Positions 1-15,226 of a stretch of DNA of 64,000 bases are shown here, piece by piece. The stretch's first letter is position 1; each line of letters begins with the position of its first letter. Source of the stretch: Silurus meridionalis. Taxonomy: Eukaryota > Chordata > Actinopteri > Siluriformes > Siluridae. The DNA is taken from positions 6,885,490 through 6,949,489 of the forward strand of contig NC_060892.1 in NCBI RefSeq assembly GCF_014805685.1, given 5' to 3'. Below the pieces are notes generated by a model. It was not told the origin of the DNA. It was given only the letters and a program-made list of their open reading frames with translations, and did not search any database. A program made the position numbers and the translations under genes.

Positions 1-3000
1 ATGTTACCATTTATTCAACCGAACACAAGTCACTCACCAGGATCTGAAACTTCAGAAAAATCATCAACAAAGTCATTTATATCACCAACCTCTACTTTCC
101 CCAAAACATCTCCAGGTAATTCAATAAATGATGCAGCAGAAATATTAACACAATCAGGTATTGCATCTTCTACCCTGTCTGCAGAATCATCAAGTGATCA
201 CCAAGCAACAACTGAATCTCCAGAAACACTGAGACAAACAGATACAGCTTTACTATTTACTCATTCAGAATCACTTACAGATGACTCCTCAGCATCTGAA
301 GCTCCAGAAACTTTATTAACACAATTGCTTACAATGTCACAATCTACTTTCCCAGAACCTTTATTAGCAAAATCGCTTACTGCATCAACATCTACTTTGC
401 CAGAATTATCCACATCGGATTCTAAAGAAACATTAACACGGTTGTTTAGAACATCATCATCTACGTTCCCAGAATCATCATCAAGTTATTTAAAAACTGA
501 ATCTCCGGTGTTGCCAACAAAACCTGTTACATCACCACCTCCTGCTCCACAATCTTCTACTGATCAGTTGTTAACATCTAAACAATCAGAAACAAAATCA
601 TTTACATCATCACCACATGCATCTGCAGAATTGTTTACAGATGATACATTAACATCTGAATCTCCAGAAACATCATCAACCCAACCAATTAAAGGATCAG
701 CATCTATTTCCCAGAATCATCAACAGATCACTCATCAACATCTAAATCTTTTGAGTTATTAACAAGTACAGCATCACTTCCAATCCTGCCAGAAACATCT
801 ACAAATCCATCATCAACATCTGAATCTCCAGAAATCTTAGCAACACAAAGAGCTATAGGTTCACTGTCTTCTTACTCAGACCCATCAGTAACATCTAAAC
901 CAGCAAAAAGGTCAACCAAAAATTCAGTTACAGCATCACCATTTGCATCTACAGTATCACCTACAGTTCACACATTTTCAGAACCTTTAAGAAAAACAGC
1001 TCGACCAACTACTTCCCTAAAATCAATTACTGATCCCTCATTAACAGTCACATCTGCAGAAACGTTCACATCACCAACAGGTCGAGTGTCACCATCTGCT
1101 GCCCCAGAATCACCACCTGATTCTGCCGAATCAACTACAGAACAACAATCAACATTTAAATCTGAAAACATATTAACAAATACAGTTACAACATCACTTT
1201 CCAACTTGGCAGAAACATCTACAAACCAAATATTACTATCTGAATCTATAGAAGTTTTTGCAACGCAAACAGTTCCAGGTTCACTGTCTTCCTCCCCACA
1301 ATCGTTTACACATCAGCCTGTAAAATCCAAAACTGCAGAAAGGTTACTTACAAACTCAGTTACAGCATCACTATCTGCTTATGCAGTATCACCTACAGTT
1401 TACACAACAACATTTGAATTTTTAGAACCACCAAAGAAAACAGCTTTACAAACAACTTCCACAGAATCAATTACCGATCACTTATCAACACCCAAATCTG
1501 TAGAAATGTTAAAATCACCAACAGTTCGAGTGTCTCCATCTGCTGCAACAGAATCATCTATAGATCTGTCAATGACATCTAAATATGCGGTACCTTCATC
1601 AGTGAAATCAGTTACAGCATCACCACCTAACTCTGCAGAATCTTCTACAGATGATTCACCAATATCTGAAGCTCCAGAAACTTTATTAACACAACCGCTT
1701 GCTGCATCACAATCTACATTGCTAGAATCACTTACATCGGATTCCCAAGGAACATCAACATCATTTACTACATCGTCATCTAAGTTCCCAGAATCATCTA
1801 TAAACTATTTAACGTTTGAATCTCCAGAGTTGCCAACAAAATCTATTGCATCACCACCTACTTCTCAACAATCTTCTGCTCATCATTTAACATCTGAATT
1901 ATCAGAAATGTCAGCAAAATTAATTACAGCATCACCACCTTCTTCTGGAGAATCAACTACAGATCACTCATCAACAATGGATGAACCCCAAATGTCATCA
2001 AATAATCAAACTTCAACAGTACCATTATCTTCAGCAAAATCATCTTCAAATCAATCACCAACATCTATATCTTCAGAAACCTTACCATCACAGGCAGTTA
2101 CAGTATCACCATCTACCTTCCCAGGAGCATCTGTAAATTATTCATCAACAAATGAATCATCAGAAACGTCAACAAATTCTAGTAGTACATCATCAACCCA
2201 GTTTGCAGAATCATCTAGTGATCACCAATCAACATCTGAAACTCGAGAAACAAAGAGACATACATTTACGTCTTTACCATTTACTCATCCAGAATCATCT
2301 ATGAATGTCTTATCAACATCTAAATCTCCAGAACCACCTAACCTTCGATCATCAACATCTAAATCTCCAGGAACCTTATCAACAAAATCAGTTAAAACAT
2401 CACCATCTAGACCTCAGGAATCATCTACAGATCTCTCATCAACATCTAAATCTGCTAAGATTTTAACAGTTATATCATCACTTTCAGCTTTACCAGAACC
2501 ATCTACAAATACAACATCAAAATCTGATTCTCCAGAAATCATATCAACACAGAGAGTTACAGGTTCAACATCATCTTTCTTGGAAACAACTACAGAGCAG
2601 TCAGTAACATCTAAAGCTGCAGAGATTTTAACAGTTGTAGCATCACTTTCAACTTCACCAGAAACATATACAAATACACCATTAACATCTGATTCTCCAG
2701 AAATCACAGCAACACAGAGAGTTACAGGTTCACCATCTTCTTTCTTGGAAACATCTACAGACCAGTCAGTAACATCCAAAGCTGCAGAAAGGTCAAACAC
2801 AAAGTCAGTTACTGCATCACCATCTGCATCTACAGAATGGCCTTCAGTTCACCCAAAAACATCTGAACCTTCAAAACCACCAAGACAAACAGCCTTACTA
2901 ATTATATCACTAGAATCATCTACCGTTGACCCAACAGCTGAATTATCTACAGATAATTCTCCAGAGACATTATTAACAAAATCACTTACAGCATCAACAT

Positions 3001-6000
3001 CTACTGTGCCAGAATCATCCACACTGAGTTCCCAAGGAACATCAACACGATTATTAAGAGCTTCACCATCTGCCTTCTTAAAATCACTTACAGATCCTTC
3101 AACAATTGAATTTACAGAGTCTTCAACAAATTATGTTAAATCATCACCTACTACTCCACATTCCTCTACTCATCAGTTGCTAACTCCTGACTCATCAGAA
3201 ATGTCATCAACTAAAGTATTTAAAGCATCACCACCTGGTTCTGGAGAATCAACTACAATTCCTCATCACCATCTAAATCTGCAGACATTTTAACAAATAC
3301 AGTTACAGCATCACTTCCCACTTTAACAAAAACATCTACAAATAAATCATCAACATCTGAATCTCCAGAAAACGTTGCAACACAAACAGTTCCAGGTTCA
3401 CTGTCTTCTTCCCTACAACCATTTACAGATCATCCAGTGACATCTAAAGCTGAAGGAAGTTCACCCACAAACTCAGTTACAGCATCACAATCTGCATCTA
3501 CAGGACCACTTACCGTTTATCCATCAACATTTGAATCTTCAAAACCACCAAGACAAACAGCCTCACCAGATACGTCCTTAGAATTATCTACCACTCCCTC
3601 AACACCTAAATCTTCAGGAATTTTAGCAACACCAACCAGTAAAATGTCATCATCTGCATCTCCCAAATTATCCACTGATCAGTCATTAACATCTGAAGCT
3701 CATGAATTCATAGCAACACAAATAGCAACAGGCACACCATCTTCGTCCTCAAAATCATCTACAGACCAGTCAGTAACCTCTAAACCCGCAGATAGGTCAA
3801 CCATGAACTCAGTTACAGCATCATCATCTGCATCTACAGAATGGTCTTCAGACCACTCATCAAAATCTCAATTTTCAGAACCTTTATTAGCAAAATCGCT
3901 GACTACATCAACATCCACTTTACCAGAATTATCCACATCAGATTCTAAAGAAACATCAACACTATTGCTTAGAACATTTTCATCTACCTTCCCGGAATTA
4001 TCCACAAGTGATTCAACAATTGAAACTCCAGTGTTGCCAACAAAATCTGTTACATCACTACCTTCTTTTCCACAAGCTTCTACTCATCAGTTCTTAGCAT
4101 ATGAATTATCAGAAATGTCAACAAAATCAGTTACAGCACCACCAACTGCTTCTTCAGAATCAACTACAGATCACTCATCAACATTTAAATCTAAAGACAT
4201 TTTAACAAATACAGTTACAGCATTACTTCCCACTTTGCCAGAAACATCTACAAATCAAATATCAACATCTGAATCTCCCAGAGTTTTTGCAACACAAACC
4301 GTTCCAGGTTTAACATCTTCCACCCCACAATCATTTACAAATCAGCCAGTAATATTCAAAACTGCACAAAGGTCACTCACAAACTCAGTTACAGCATTTG
4401 CAGAATCAAAAACAGTTAACCTATCAATATCTGAATCTTCAGAACCTTCAAGAGAAACAGCTTTACCAACCATTTCCCCAGAATCGATTACCAATCACCC
4501 ATCAACACCCAAATCTGCAGAAATTTTCAAATCACCAACAGGTCAAGTGTCTCCATCTACTGCCCCAGAATCATCTATAGGTCTGTCAATGACGTCTAAA
4601 GATGGGGTACCTTCATCAGCGAAATCAGTTACAGAATCACCACCTAAATCTGCAGAATCTTCTACAGATGGTTTGCCAATATCTGAAGCTCCAGAAACAT
4701 TATTAACACAACCTCTTGCTGCATCACCATCTACATTGCTAGAATCACTTACATCTGATTCCCAAGGAACATCAACACTATTTACTACATCGTCGTCTAA
4801 GTTCCCAGAATCATCTATAAACTATTCACCGTTTGAATCTCCAGAGTTGCCAACAAAATCTATTGCATCACCACCTACTTCTCAACAATTGTCCGCTCAT
4901 CATTTGTTAACATCTGAATCATCAGAAATGTCAGCAAAATTAATTACAGCATCACCACCTGTTTCTGGAGAATCAACTACAGATCACTCATCAACAATGG
5001 ATGCACCCCAAATGTCATCAAACGGTCAAACTTCAACAGTACCATTATCTTCACCAAAATCATCTTCAGATCAATCACCAACATCTATATCTTCAGAAAC
5101 TTTACCATCACAGGCAGTTACAGTATCACCATCTACCTTCCCAGTATCATCTCTAGATTATACATCACTAAGTTCTATTAGTACATTATCAACCCAGTTT
5201 GCAGAATCATACAGTGATCACCAATCAACATCTGAAACTCCAGAAACACAGAGACATACATTTACGGCTTTACCATTTACTCATCCAGAATCATCTATAG
5301 ATGTCTTAGCAACATCTGAATCTCCAGGAACCTTATCAACAAAATCAGTTAAAACATCACCATCTAGACCTCAGGAATCATCTACAGCACTTCCATCAAC
5401 ATCTAAATCTACTAAGATTTTAACAGTTATATCATCACTTTCAACTTTACCAGAAACATCTACAAATAGAACATCAACATCTTCTTCCTCAGAAACATCT
5501 ACACATCAGTCAGTAACATCCAAAGCTGCAGAAAGGTCAAACACAAAGTCAGTTACTGTATCACCATCTGCATCTACAGAATGGCCTTCAGTTCACCCAA
5601 CAACATCTGAACCTTCAAAACCACCAAGACAAACAGCCTTACTAACTATATCACTAGAATCATCTACTGTTGAACCAACAACTGATTTATCTACAGATCA
5701 ACCATTATTATCAGAAGCTCCAGAGACATTATTAACAAAATCACTTACAGCATCAACATCTACTGTGCCAGAATCCTCCACATTGAATTTCCAAGGAACA
5801 TCAACACGATTATTAAGAGCTTCACCATCTGACTTCTCGAAATCACTTACAGATCTTTCAACAATTGAATTTACAGAGTCTTCAACAAATTCTGTTACAT
5901 CATCACCTACCACTCCACATTCTTCTACTCATCAGTTGCTAACTCCTGACTCATCAGAAATGTCATCAACTAAAGTATTTAAAGCATCACCACCTGGTTC

Positions 6001-9000
6001 TGGAGAATCAACTACAATTCACTCATCACCATCTAAATCTGCAGACATTTTAACAAATACAGTTACAGCATCACTTCCCACTTTGACAGAAACATCTACA
6101 AATAAATCATCAACATCTGAATTTCCAGAAAACACTGCAACACAAACAGTTCCAGGTTTACTGTCTCCTTCCCAACAACCATTTACAGATCAGCCAGTGA
6201 CATCTAAAGCTGAAGGAAGTTCACCCACAAACTCAGTTACAGCATCACAATCTGCATCTACAGGACCACTTACCGTTTATCCATCAACATTTGAATCTTC
6301 AAAACCACCAAGACAAACAGCCTCACCAGATACATCCTTAGAATCATCTACCACTCACTCAACACCTAAATCTCCAGGAATTCTAGCAACACCAACCAGT
6401 AAAATGTCATCATCTGCATCTCCCAAATTATCCACTGATCAGTCATTAACATCTGAAGATCATAAATTCATAACAACACAAATAACAACAGGTACACCAT
6501 CTTCGTCTTTAAAATCATCTACAGACCAGTCAGTAACCTCTAAACCCGCAGATAGGTCAACCATGAACTCAGTTACAGCATCACCATCTGCATCTACAGA
6601 ATGGTCTTCAGACCACTCATCAAAATCTCAATTTTCAGAACCTTTATTAGCAAAATCGCTGACTACATCAACATCCACTTTACCAGAATTATCCACATCA
6701 GATTCTAAAGAAACATCAACACTATTGTTCAGAACATTTTCATCTACCTTCCCAGAAGTATCCACAAGTGATTTAAAAATTGAATCTCCAGTGTTGCCAA
6801 CAAAATCTGTTACATCACTACCTCCTTTTCCACAAGCTTCTACTCATCAGTTCTTAGCATCTGAATTATCAAAAATGTCAACAAAATCAGTTACAGCACC
6901 ACCAACTGCTTCTTCAGAATCAACTTCAGATCACTCATCAACATTTAAATCTAAAGACATTTTAACAAATACAGTTAAAGCATCACTTCCCACTTTGCCA
7001 GAAACATCTACAAATCAAATATCAACATCTGAATCTCCCAGAGTTTTTGCAACACAAACCGTTCCAGGTTTAACATATTCCACCCCACAATCATTTACAA
7101 ATCAGCCAGTAATATCCAAAACTGCACAAAGGTCACTCACAAAGTCAGTTACAGCATTTGCAGAATCACCAACAGTTAACCTATCAACATATGAATCTTC
7201 AGAACCTTCAAGAGAAACAGCTTTACCAAGCATTTCCCCAGAATCGTTTACCAATCACCCATCAACACCCAAATCTGCAGAAATTTTTAAATCACCAACA
7301 GGTCAAGTGTCTCCATCTACTGCCCCAGAATCATCTATAGGTCTGTCAATGACGTCTAAAGATGTGGTACCTTTATCAGCGAAATCAGTTACAGCATCAC
7401 CACCTAAATCTGCAGAATCTTCTACAGATGGTTTGCCAATATCTGAAGCTCCAGAAACTTTATTAACACAACCTCTTGCTGCATCACAATCCACTTTGTT
7501 AGAATCACTTACATCGGATTCCCAAGAAACATCAACACTATTATTTACTACATCGTCGTCTACGTTCCCAGAATCAACTACAAATTATTCAACATTTGAA
7601 TCTCCAGAGTTGCCAACAAAATCTATTGCATCACCACCTACTTCTCAACAATTTTCCGCTCATCATTTGTTAACATCTGAATCATCAGAAATGTCAGCAA
7701 AATTAATTACAGCATCACCACCTACTTCTGGAGAATCAACTACAGATCACTCATCAACAATGCATGCACCCCAAATGTCATCAAACGGTCAAACTTCAAC
7801 AGTACCATTATCTTCACCAAAATCATCTTCAAATCAATCACCAACATCTATATCTTCAGAAACCTTACATTTACAGGCAGTTACAGTTTCACCATCTACC
7901 TTCCCAGGATCATCTCTAAATTATTCATCAACAAATGAATCACCAGAAACCCCAACATATTCGATTAGTACATCATCAACCCAGCTTGCAGATTCACCTG
8001 GTGATCACCAATCAACATCTGAAACTCCAGAAACACAGAGACATACATTTATGGCTTTACCATTTACTCATCCAGAATCATCTATAGATGTATTATCAAC
8101 ATCTAAATCTCCAGAACCACCTAACCTCCGATCATCAACATCTGAATCTCCAGGAACCTTATCAACAAAATCAGTTAAAACATCACCATCTAGACCTCAG
8201 GAATCATCTACAGCACTCCCATCAACATCTAAATCTGCTAAGATTTTAACAGTTATATCATCACTTTCATCTTTACCAGAAACATCTACAAATACACCAT
8301 CAACATCTGATTCTCCAGAAAACATATTAACACAGAGAGTTACAGGTTCAACATCATCCTTTTTGGAAACAACTACAGACCAGTCAGTAACATCTAAAGC
8401 TGCAGAGATTTTAACAGTTGTAGCATCGCTTTCAACTTCACCAGAAACATATACAAATACACTATTAACATCTGATTCTCCAGAAATCATAGCAACACAG
8501 AGAGTTACAGGTTCACTATCTTCTTCCTCTGAAACATCTACAGACCAGTCAGTAACATCCATTGCTGCAGAAAGGTCACTCACAAACTCAGTTACAGCAT
8601 TTGCAGGATCACCAACAGTTAACCTATCAATATCTGAATCTTCAGGACCTTCAAGAGAAACAGCTTTACCAACCATTTCCCCAGAATCGATTACCAATCA
8701 CCCATCAACACCCAAATTTGCAGAAATTTTTAAATCACCAACAGGTCAAGTGTCTCCATCTACTGCCACAGAATCATCTATAGGTCTGTCAATGACGTCT
8801 AAAGATGCGGTACCTTCATCAGCGAAATCAGTTACAGCATCACCACCTAAATCTGCAGAATCTTCTACAGATGGTTTGCCAATATCTGAAGCTCCAGAAA
8901 CTTTATTAACACAACCACTTGCTGCATCACAATCCACTTTGCGAGAATCACTTACATCGGATTCCCAAGGTACATCAACACTATTATTTACTACATTGTC

Positions 9001-12000
9001 GTCTACGTTCCCAGAATCATCTATAAATTATTCAACATTTGAATCTCCAAAGTTGCCAACAAAATCTATTGCATCACCACCTACTTCTCAACAATTTTCC
9101 GCTCTTTATTTGTTAACATCTGAATCATCAGAAATATCAGCAAAATTAATTACAGCATCACCACCTACTACAGATCACTCATCAACAATGGATGCACCCC
9201 AAATGTCATCAAACAGTCAAACTTCAACAGTACCATTATCTTCACCAAAATCATCTTCAAATCAATCACCAACATCTATATCTTCAGAAACCTTACCATC
9301 ACAGGCAGTTACAGTATCACCATCTACCTTCCTAGGATCATCTCTAAATTATTCATCAACAAATGAATCACCAGAAACATCAACAAATTTAATTAGTACA
9401 TCATCAACCCAGTTTGCAGATTCATCTAAAGATCACCAATCAACATCTGAAATTTCAGAAACACAGAGACATACATTTATGGCTTTACCATTTACTCATC
9501 CAGAATCACCTATAGATGTATTATCAACATCTAAATCTCCAGAACCACCTAACCTTCAATCATCAACATCTGAATCTCCAGGAACCTTACCAACAAAATC
9601 AGTTAAAACATCATCATCTAGACCTCAGGAATCATCTACAGATCTCTCATCAACATCTAAAACTGCTAAGATTTTAACAGTTATATCATCACTTTCAACT
9701 TTACCAGAAACATCTACAAATCCATCCTCAGCATCTGATTCTCCAGAAATCATAGCAACACAGAGAGTTACAGGTTCAACAACATCTTTCTTGGAAACAT
9801 CTACAGACCAGTCAGTAACATCCAAAGCGGCAGAAAGGTCACTCACAAACTCAGTTACAGCATTTGCAGGATCACCAACAGTTAACCTATCAATATCTGA
9901 ATCTTCAGGACCTTCAAGAGAAACAGCTTTACCAACCATTTCCCCAGAATCGATTACCAATCACCTATCAACACCCAAATCTGCAGAAATTTTAAATCAC
10001 CAACAGGTCAAGTGTCTCCATCTACTGCCCCAGAATCATCTATAGGTCTGTCAATGACGTCTAAAGATGCGGTACCTTCATCAGCGAAATCAGTTACAGC
10101 ATCACCACCTAAATCTGCAGAATCTTCTACAGATGGTTTGCCAATATCTGAAGCTCCAGAAACTTTATTAACACAACCACTTGCTGCATCACAATCCACT
10201 TTGTTAGAATCACTTACATCTGATTCCCAAGGTACATCAACATTATTATTTACTACATTGTCGTCTCGTTCCCAGAATCATCTATAAATTATTCAACATT
10301 TGAATCTCCAAAGTTGCCAACAAAATCTATTGCATCACCACCTACTTCTCAACAATTTTCCGCTCTTTATTTGTTAACATCTGAATCATCAGAAATATCA
10401 GCAAAATTAATTACAGCATCACCACCTACTACAGATCAATCATCAACATCTGATTCTCCAGAAATCATATCAACACAGAGAGTTACAGGTTCAACAACAT
10501 CTTTCTTGGAAACATCTACAGACCAGTCAGTAACATCCAAAGCTGCAGAAAGGTCACTCACAAACTCAGTTACAGCATCACCACCTACTTCTCAACAATT
10601 TTCCGCTCATCATTTGTTAACATCTGAATCATCAGAAATATCAGCAAAATTAATTACAGCATCACCACCTACTACAGATCACTCATCAACAATGGATGCA
10701 CCCCAAATGTCATTAAACGGTCAAACTTCAACAGTACCATTATCTTCACCAAAATCATCTTCAAATCAATCACCAACATCTATATCTTCAGAAACCTTAC
10801 CATCAAAGGCAGTTACAGTATCACCATCTACCTTCCCAGGATCATCTCTAAATTATTCGTCAACAAATGAATCACCAGAAACATCAACAAATTCTATTAG
10901 TACATCATCAACCCAGTTTGCAGATTCATCTAGAGATCACCATTCAACATCTGAAACTCCAGAAACACAGAGACATACATTTACGTTGTTACCATTTACT
11001 CATCCAGAATCATCTATAGATGTATTATCAACATCTAAATCTCCAGAGCCACCTAACCTTCGATCATCAACATCTGAATCTCCAGGAACCTTATCAACAA
11101 AATCAGTTAAAACATCACCATCTAGAACTCAGGAATCATCTACAGCTCTCTCATCAACATCTAAAACTGCTAAGATTTTAACAGTTATATCATCACTTTC
11201 AACTTTACCAGAAACATCTACAAATCCATCCTCAGCATCTGATTCTCCAGAAATCATAGCAACACAGAGAGTTACAGGTTCAACAACATCTTTCTTGGAA
11301 ACATCTACAGACCAGTCAGTAACATCCAAAGCGGCAGAAAGGTCACTCACAAACTCAGTTACAGCATTTGCAGGATCACCAACAGTTAACCTATCAATAT
11401 CTGAATCTTCAGGACCTTCAAGAGAAACAGCTTTACCAACCATTTCCCCAGAATCGATTACCAATCACCTATCAACACCCAAATCTGCAGAAATTTTTAA
11501 ATCACCAACAGGTCAAGTGTCTCCATCTACTGCCCCAGAATCATCTATAGGTCTGTCAATGACGTCTAAAGATGCGGTACCTTCATCAGCGAAATCAGTT
11601 ACAGCATCACCACCTAAATCTGCAGAATCTTCTACAGATGGTTTGCCAATATCTGAAGCTCCAGAAACTTTATTAACACAACCACTTGCTGCATCACAAT
11701 CCACTTTGCGAGAATCACTTACATCTGATTCCCAAGGTACATCAACATTATTATTTACTACATTGTCGTCTACGTTCCCAGAATCATCTATAAATTATTC
11801 AACATTTGAATCTCCAGAGTTGCCAACAAAATCTATTGCATCACCACCTACTTCTCAACAATTTTCCGCTCATCATTTGTTAACATCTGAATCATCAGAA
11901 ATATCAGCAAAATTAATTACAGCATCACCACCTACTACAGATCAATCATCAACAATGGATGCACCCCAAATGTCATTAAACGGTCAAACTTCAACAGTAC

Positions 12001-15000
12001 CATTATCTTCACCAAAATCATCTTCAAATCAATCACCAACATCTATATCTTCAGAAACCTTACCATCAAAGGCAGTTACAGTATCACCATCTACCTTCCC
12101 AGGATCATCTCTAAATTATTCGTCAACAAATGAATCACCAGAAACATCAACAAATTCTATTAGTACATCATCAACCCAGTTTGCAGATTCATCTAGAGAT
12201 CACCATTCAACATCTGAAACTCCAGAAACACAGAGACATACATTTACGTCGTTACCATTTACCTTATCAACAAAATCAGTTAAAACATCACCATCTAGAA
12301 CTCAGGAATCATCTACAGCTCTCTCATCAACATCTAAAAGATTTTAACAGTTATATCATCACTTTCAACTTTACCAGAAACATCTACAAATTCATCCTCA
12401 GCATCTGATTCTCCAGAAATCATATCAACACAGAGAGTTACAAGTTTAACATCATCTTTCTTGGAAACATCTACAGACCAGTCAGTAACATCCAAAGCTG
12501 CAGAAAGGTCACTCACAAACTCAGTTACAGCATTTGCAGGATCACCAACAGTTAACCTATCAATATCTGAATCTTCAGGACCTTCAAGAGAAACAGCTTT
12601 ACCAACCATTTCCCCAGAATCGATTACCAATCACCTATCAACACCCAAATCTGCAGAAATTTTTAAATCACCAACAGGTCAAGTGTCTCCATCTACTGCC
12701 CCAGAATCATCTATAGGTCTGTCAATGACGTCTAAAGATGGGGTACCTTCATCAGCGAAATCAGTTACAGCATCACCACCTAAATCTGCAGAATCTTCTA
12801 CAGATGGTTTGCCAATATCTGAAGCTCCAGAAACTTTATTAACACAACCACTTGCTGCATCACAATCCACTTTGCGAGAATCACTTACATCTGATTCCCA
12901 AGGTACATCAACATTATTATTTACTACATTGTCGTCACGTTCCCAGAATCATCTATAAATTATTCAACATTTGAATCTCCAGAGTTGCCAACAAAATCTA
13001 TTGCATCACCACCTACTTCTCAACAATTTTCCGCTCATCATTTGTTAACATCTGAATCATCAGAAATATCAGCAAAATTAATTACAGCATCACCACCTAC
13101 TACAGATCAATCATCAACAATGGATGCACCCCAAATGTCATTAAACGGTCAAACTTCAACAGTACCATTATCTTCACCAAAATCATCTTCAAATCAATCA
13201 CCAACATCTATATCTTCAGAAACCTTACCATCAAAGGCAGTTACAGTATCACCATCTACCTTCCCAGGATCATCTCTAAATTATTCGTCAACAAATGAAT
13301 CACCAGAAACATCAACAAATTCTATTAGTACATCATCAACCCAGTTTGCAGATTCATCTAGAGATCACCATTCAACATCTGAAACTCCAGAAACACAGAG
13401 ACATACATTTACGTCGTTACCATTTACCTTATCAACAAAATCAGTTAAAACATCACCATCTAGAACTCAGGAATCATCTACAGCTCTCTCATCAACATCT
13501 AAAAAGATTTTAACAGTTATATCATCACTTTCAACTTTACCAGAAACATCTACAAATTCATCCTCAGCATCTGATTCTCCAGAAATCATATCAACACAGA
13601 GAGTTACAAGTTTAACATCATCTTTTTTGGAAACAACTACAGACCAGTCAGTAACATCTAAGGCTACAGAGATTTTAACCTTTATAGCATCACTTTCAAC
13701 GTCACCAGAAACATATACGCCATTAACATCTGATTCTCCAGAAAGCATAGCAACACAGAGAGTTACAGGTTCACTATCTTTTTCCTCAGAAACATCTACA
13801 GACCAGTCATTAACATCTAAAGCTGCAGAAAGGTCACCCACAATATTACTTACTGCATCACCATCTGCATTTATAGATTCTCTTACAGTTCACCCAACAA
13901 CATCTGAATCTTCAAAACCATCAAGACAAACAGCCTTGACAACTACATCCCTAGAATCACCTATAGATCAGTCATTTGCATCAAAAGCTGCAGAAATTCC
14001 AGTAACATCACCACACATCTCTGTAGAATCACCTACAGATCATTCAACAACGGAAGTGCACAAAATATCATCAACTTCTTTATTTACTTTACCATTTACT
14101 CAACCAAACCCATTTCCAAATTCCTCACAAACAACTGGTTCTCCAAAACCTTTATCAACACAGTCAGTTACAGCATCACTGCCAGCTCTCTCACAATCAT
14201 CGTCAGGTAATTTAAATGAATCACTAGAAATATCAACAAAATTATTTACTGTATCTTCAACCATGTCTACCAAATCATCAAGAGATCACCAACCAACACC
14301 TGAAACTCCAGAAACACAGAGACAAACAGATACAGTGTTACCATTTACTCATTCAAAATCAGCTACAGCTGAATCTCTAAAAATGTTAACACACACGTTT
14401 AAGGCATCGGTTTCTACTCTGCTAGAAACATCTGTTGATCATTTGATAACTAATTCACCAGAAATGCTGGCAACTACCCCACAATTTTCTACATATGATT
14501 TAGCAGCAACTGACTCTTTAGGCACTACTTCAACAAGCTCAGTTATAACCCCCAAACCTACTTCTGCAGAATCATCTCCAAAACTATCATCAGTAAATGA
14601 ATCTCAAGACACTTTTCCAATGCAAACAGTCACATCATCACCTCCTACTTTGCCAGAAATATCTACAGATCATTCAACTGAATTTCCAGAAATGTCCACA
14701 AAGTCAGGCACCACATTACAATCTACTTCCACTAAATCATTTACACAACACTCTGAAACTGGAAGAATCTCATCAATACAAACAGATGGTTTTTCACAAC
14801 CAGCTAACCAAGAATTATTTGCAGATCCATCATCAACTTCTAAATCTTCAGGAACTTCATTAAAACCATTGGTTATATCACCATTTACTTCATCACAATT
14901 GTCCACGGATCACTTATCAACATTTGAAATTCCAAAAGCTTCAACACCACAGTCAGCTGCCACATTACCATCAAGTTCCCCAGAATCATCTAAGACATCA

Positions 15001-15226
15001 CCATTAACAACTATATCTCCACAAGGCTTACCTATACTATCAAATACACAATCTTCTTCCCTAAGACCAACAAAAGCTCAAACATCAGCATTTGTATCTC
15101 AAGGAATGTCTTCATCATCAGCTGGCACTTCAGAAGCATTAACAGAAAGAGTAACATCGTCAAAAGTAACCACCAACAAAACCACCGCTATCACTTTTCA
15201 ACCCCAAACAGCTCCACTATCAACAA
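1..15226 (+). CDS. Giant repeat exon of mucin-like gene A (partial)
   Basis: Stop-free in the coding frame over long blocks: 1-710, about 714-3261, 3263-9989, 9991-10267, 10269-12335, 12337-12935 and 12937-15226. The proposed end is the donor at 15227 (phase 1), because the matching position in gene B also carries ACAA before GT and because both then join an 86-bp exon in frame. Reading through instead gives a short non-repetitive tail and a stop at 15285. Codon use is strongly skewed to TCA, ACA, CCA and GAA, making the sense strand poor in G. Higher-order repeats, including a 2,760-bp unit, lie inside. Confidence 0.75.

Noticed and set aside
1..13500. CRISPR-like or satellite array
   Set aside because: The repeats are in-frame coding units without fixed spacers, inside a vertebrate gene.
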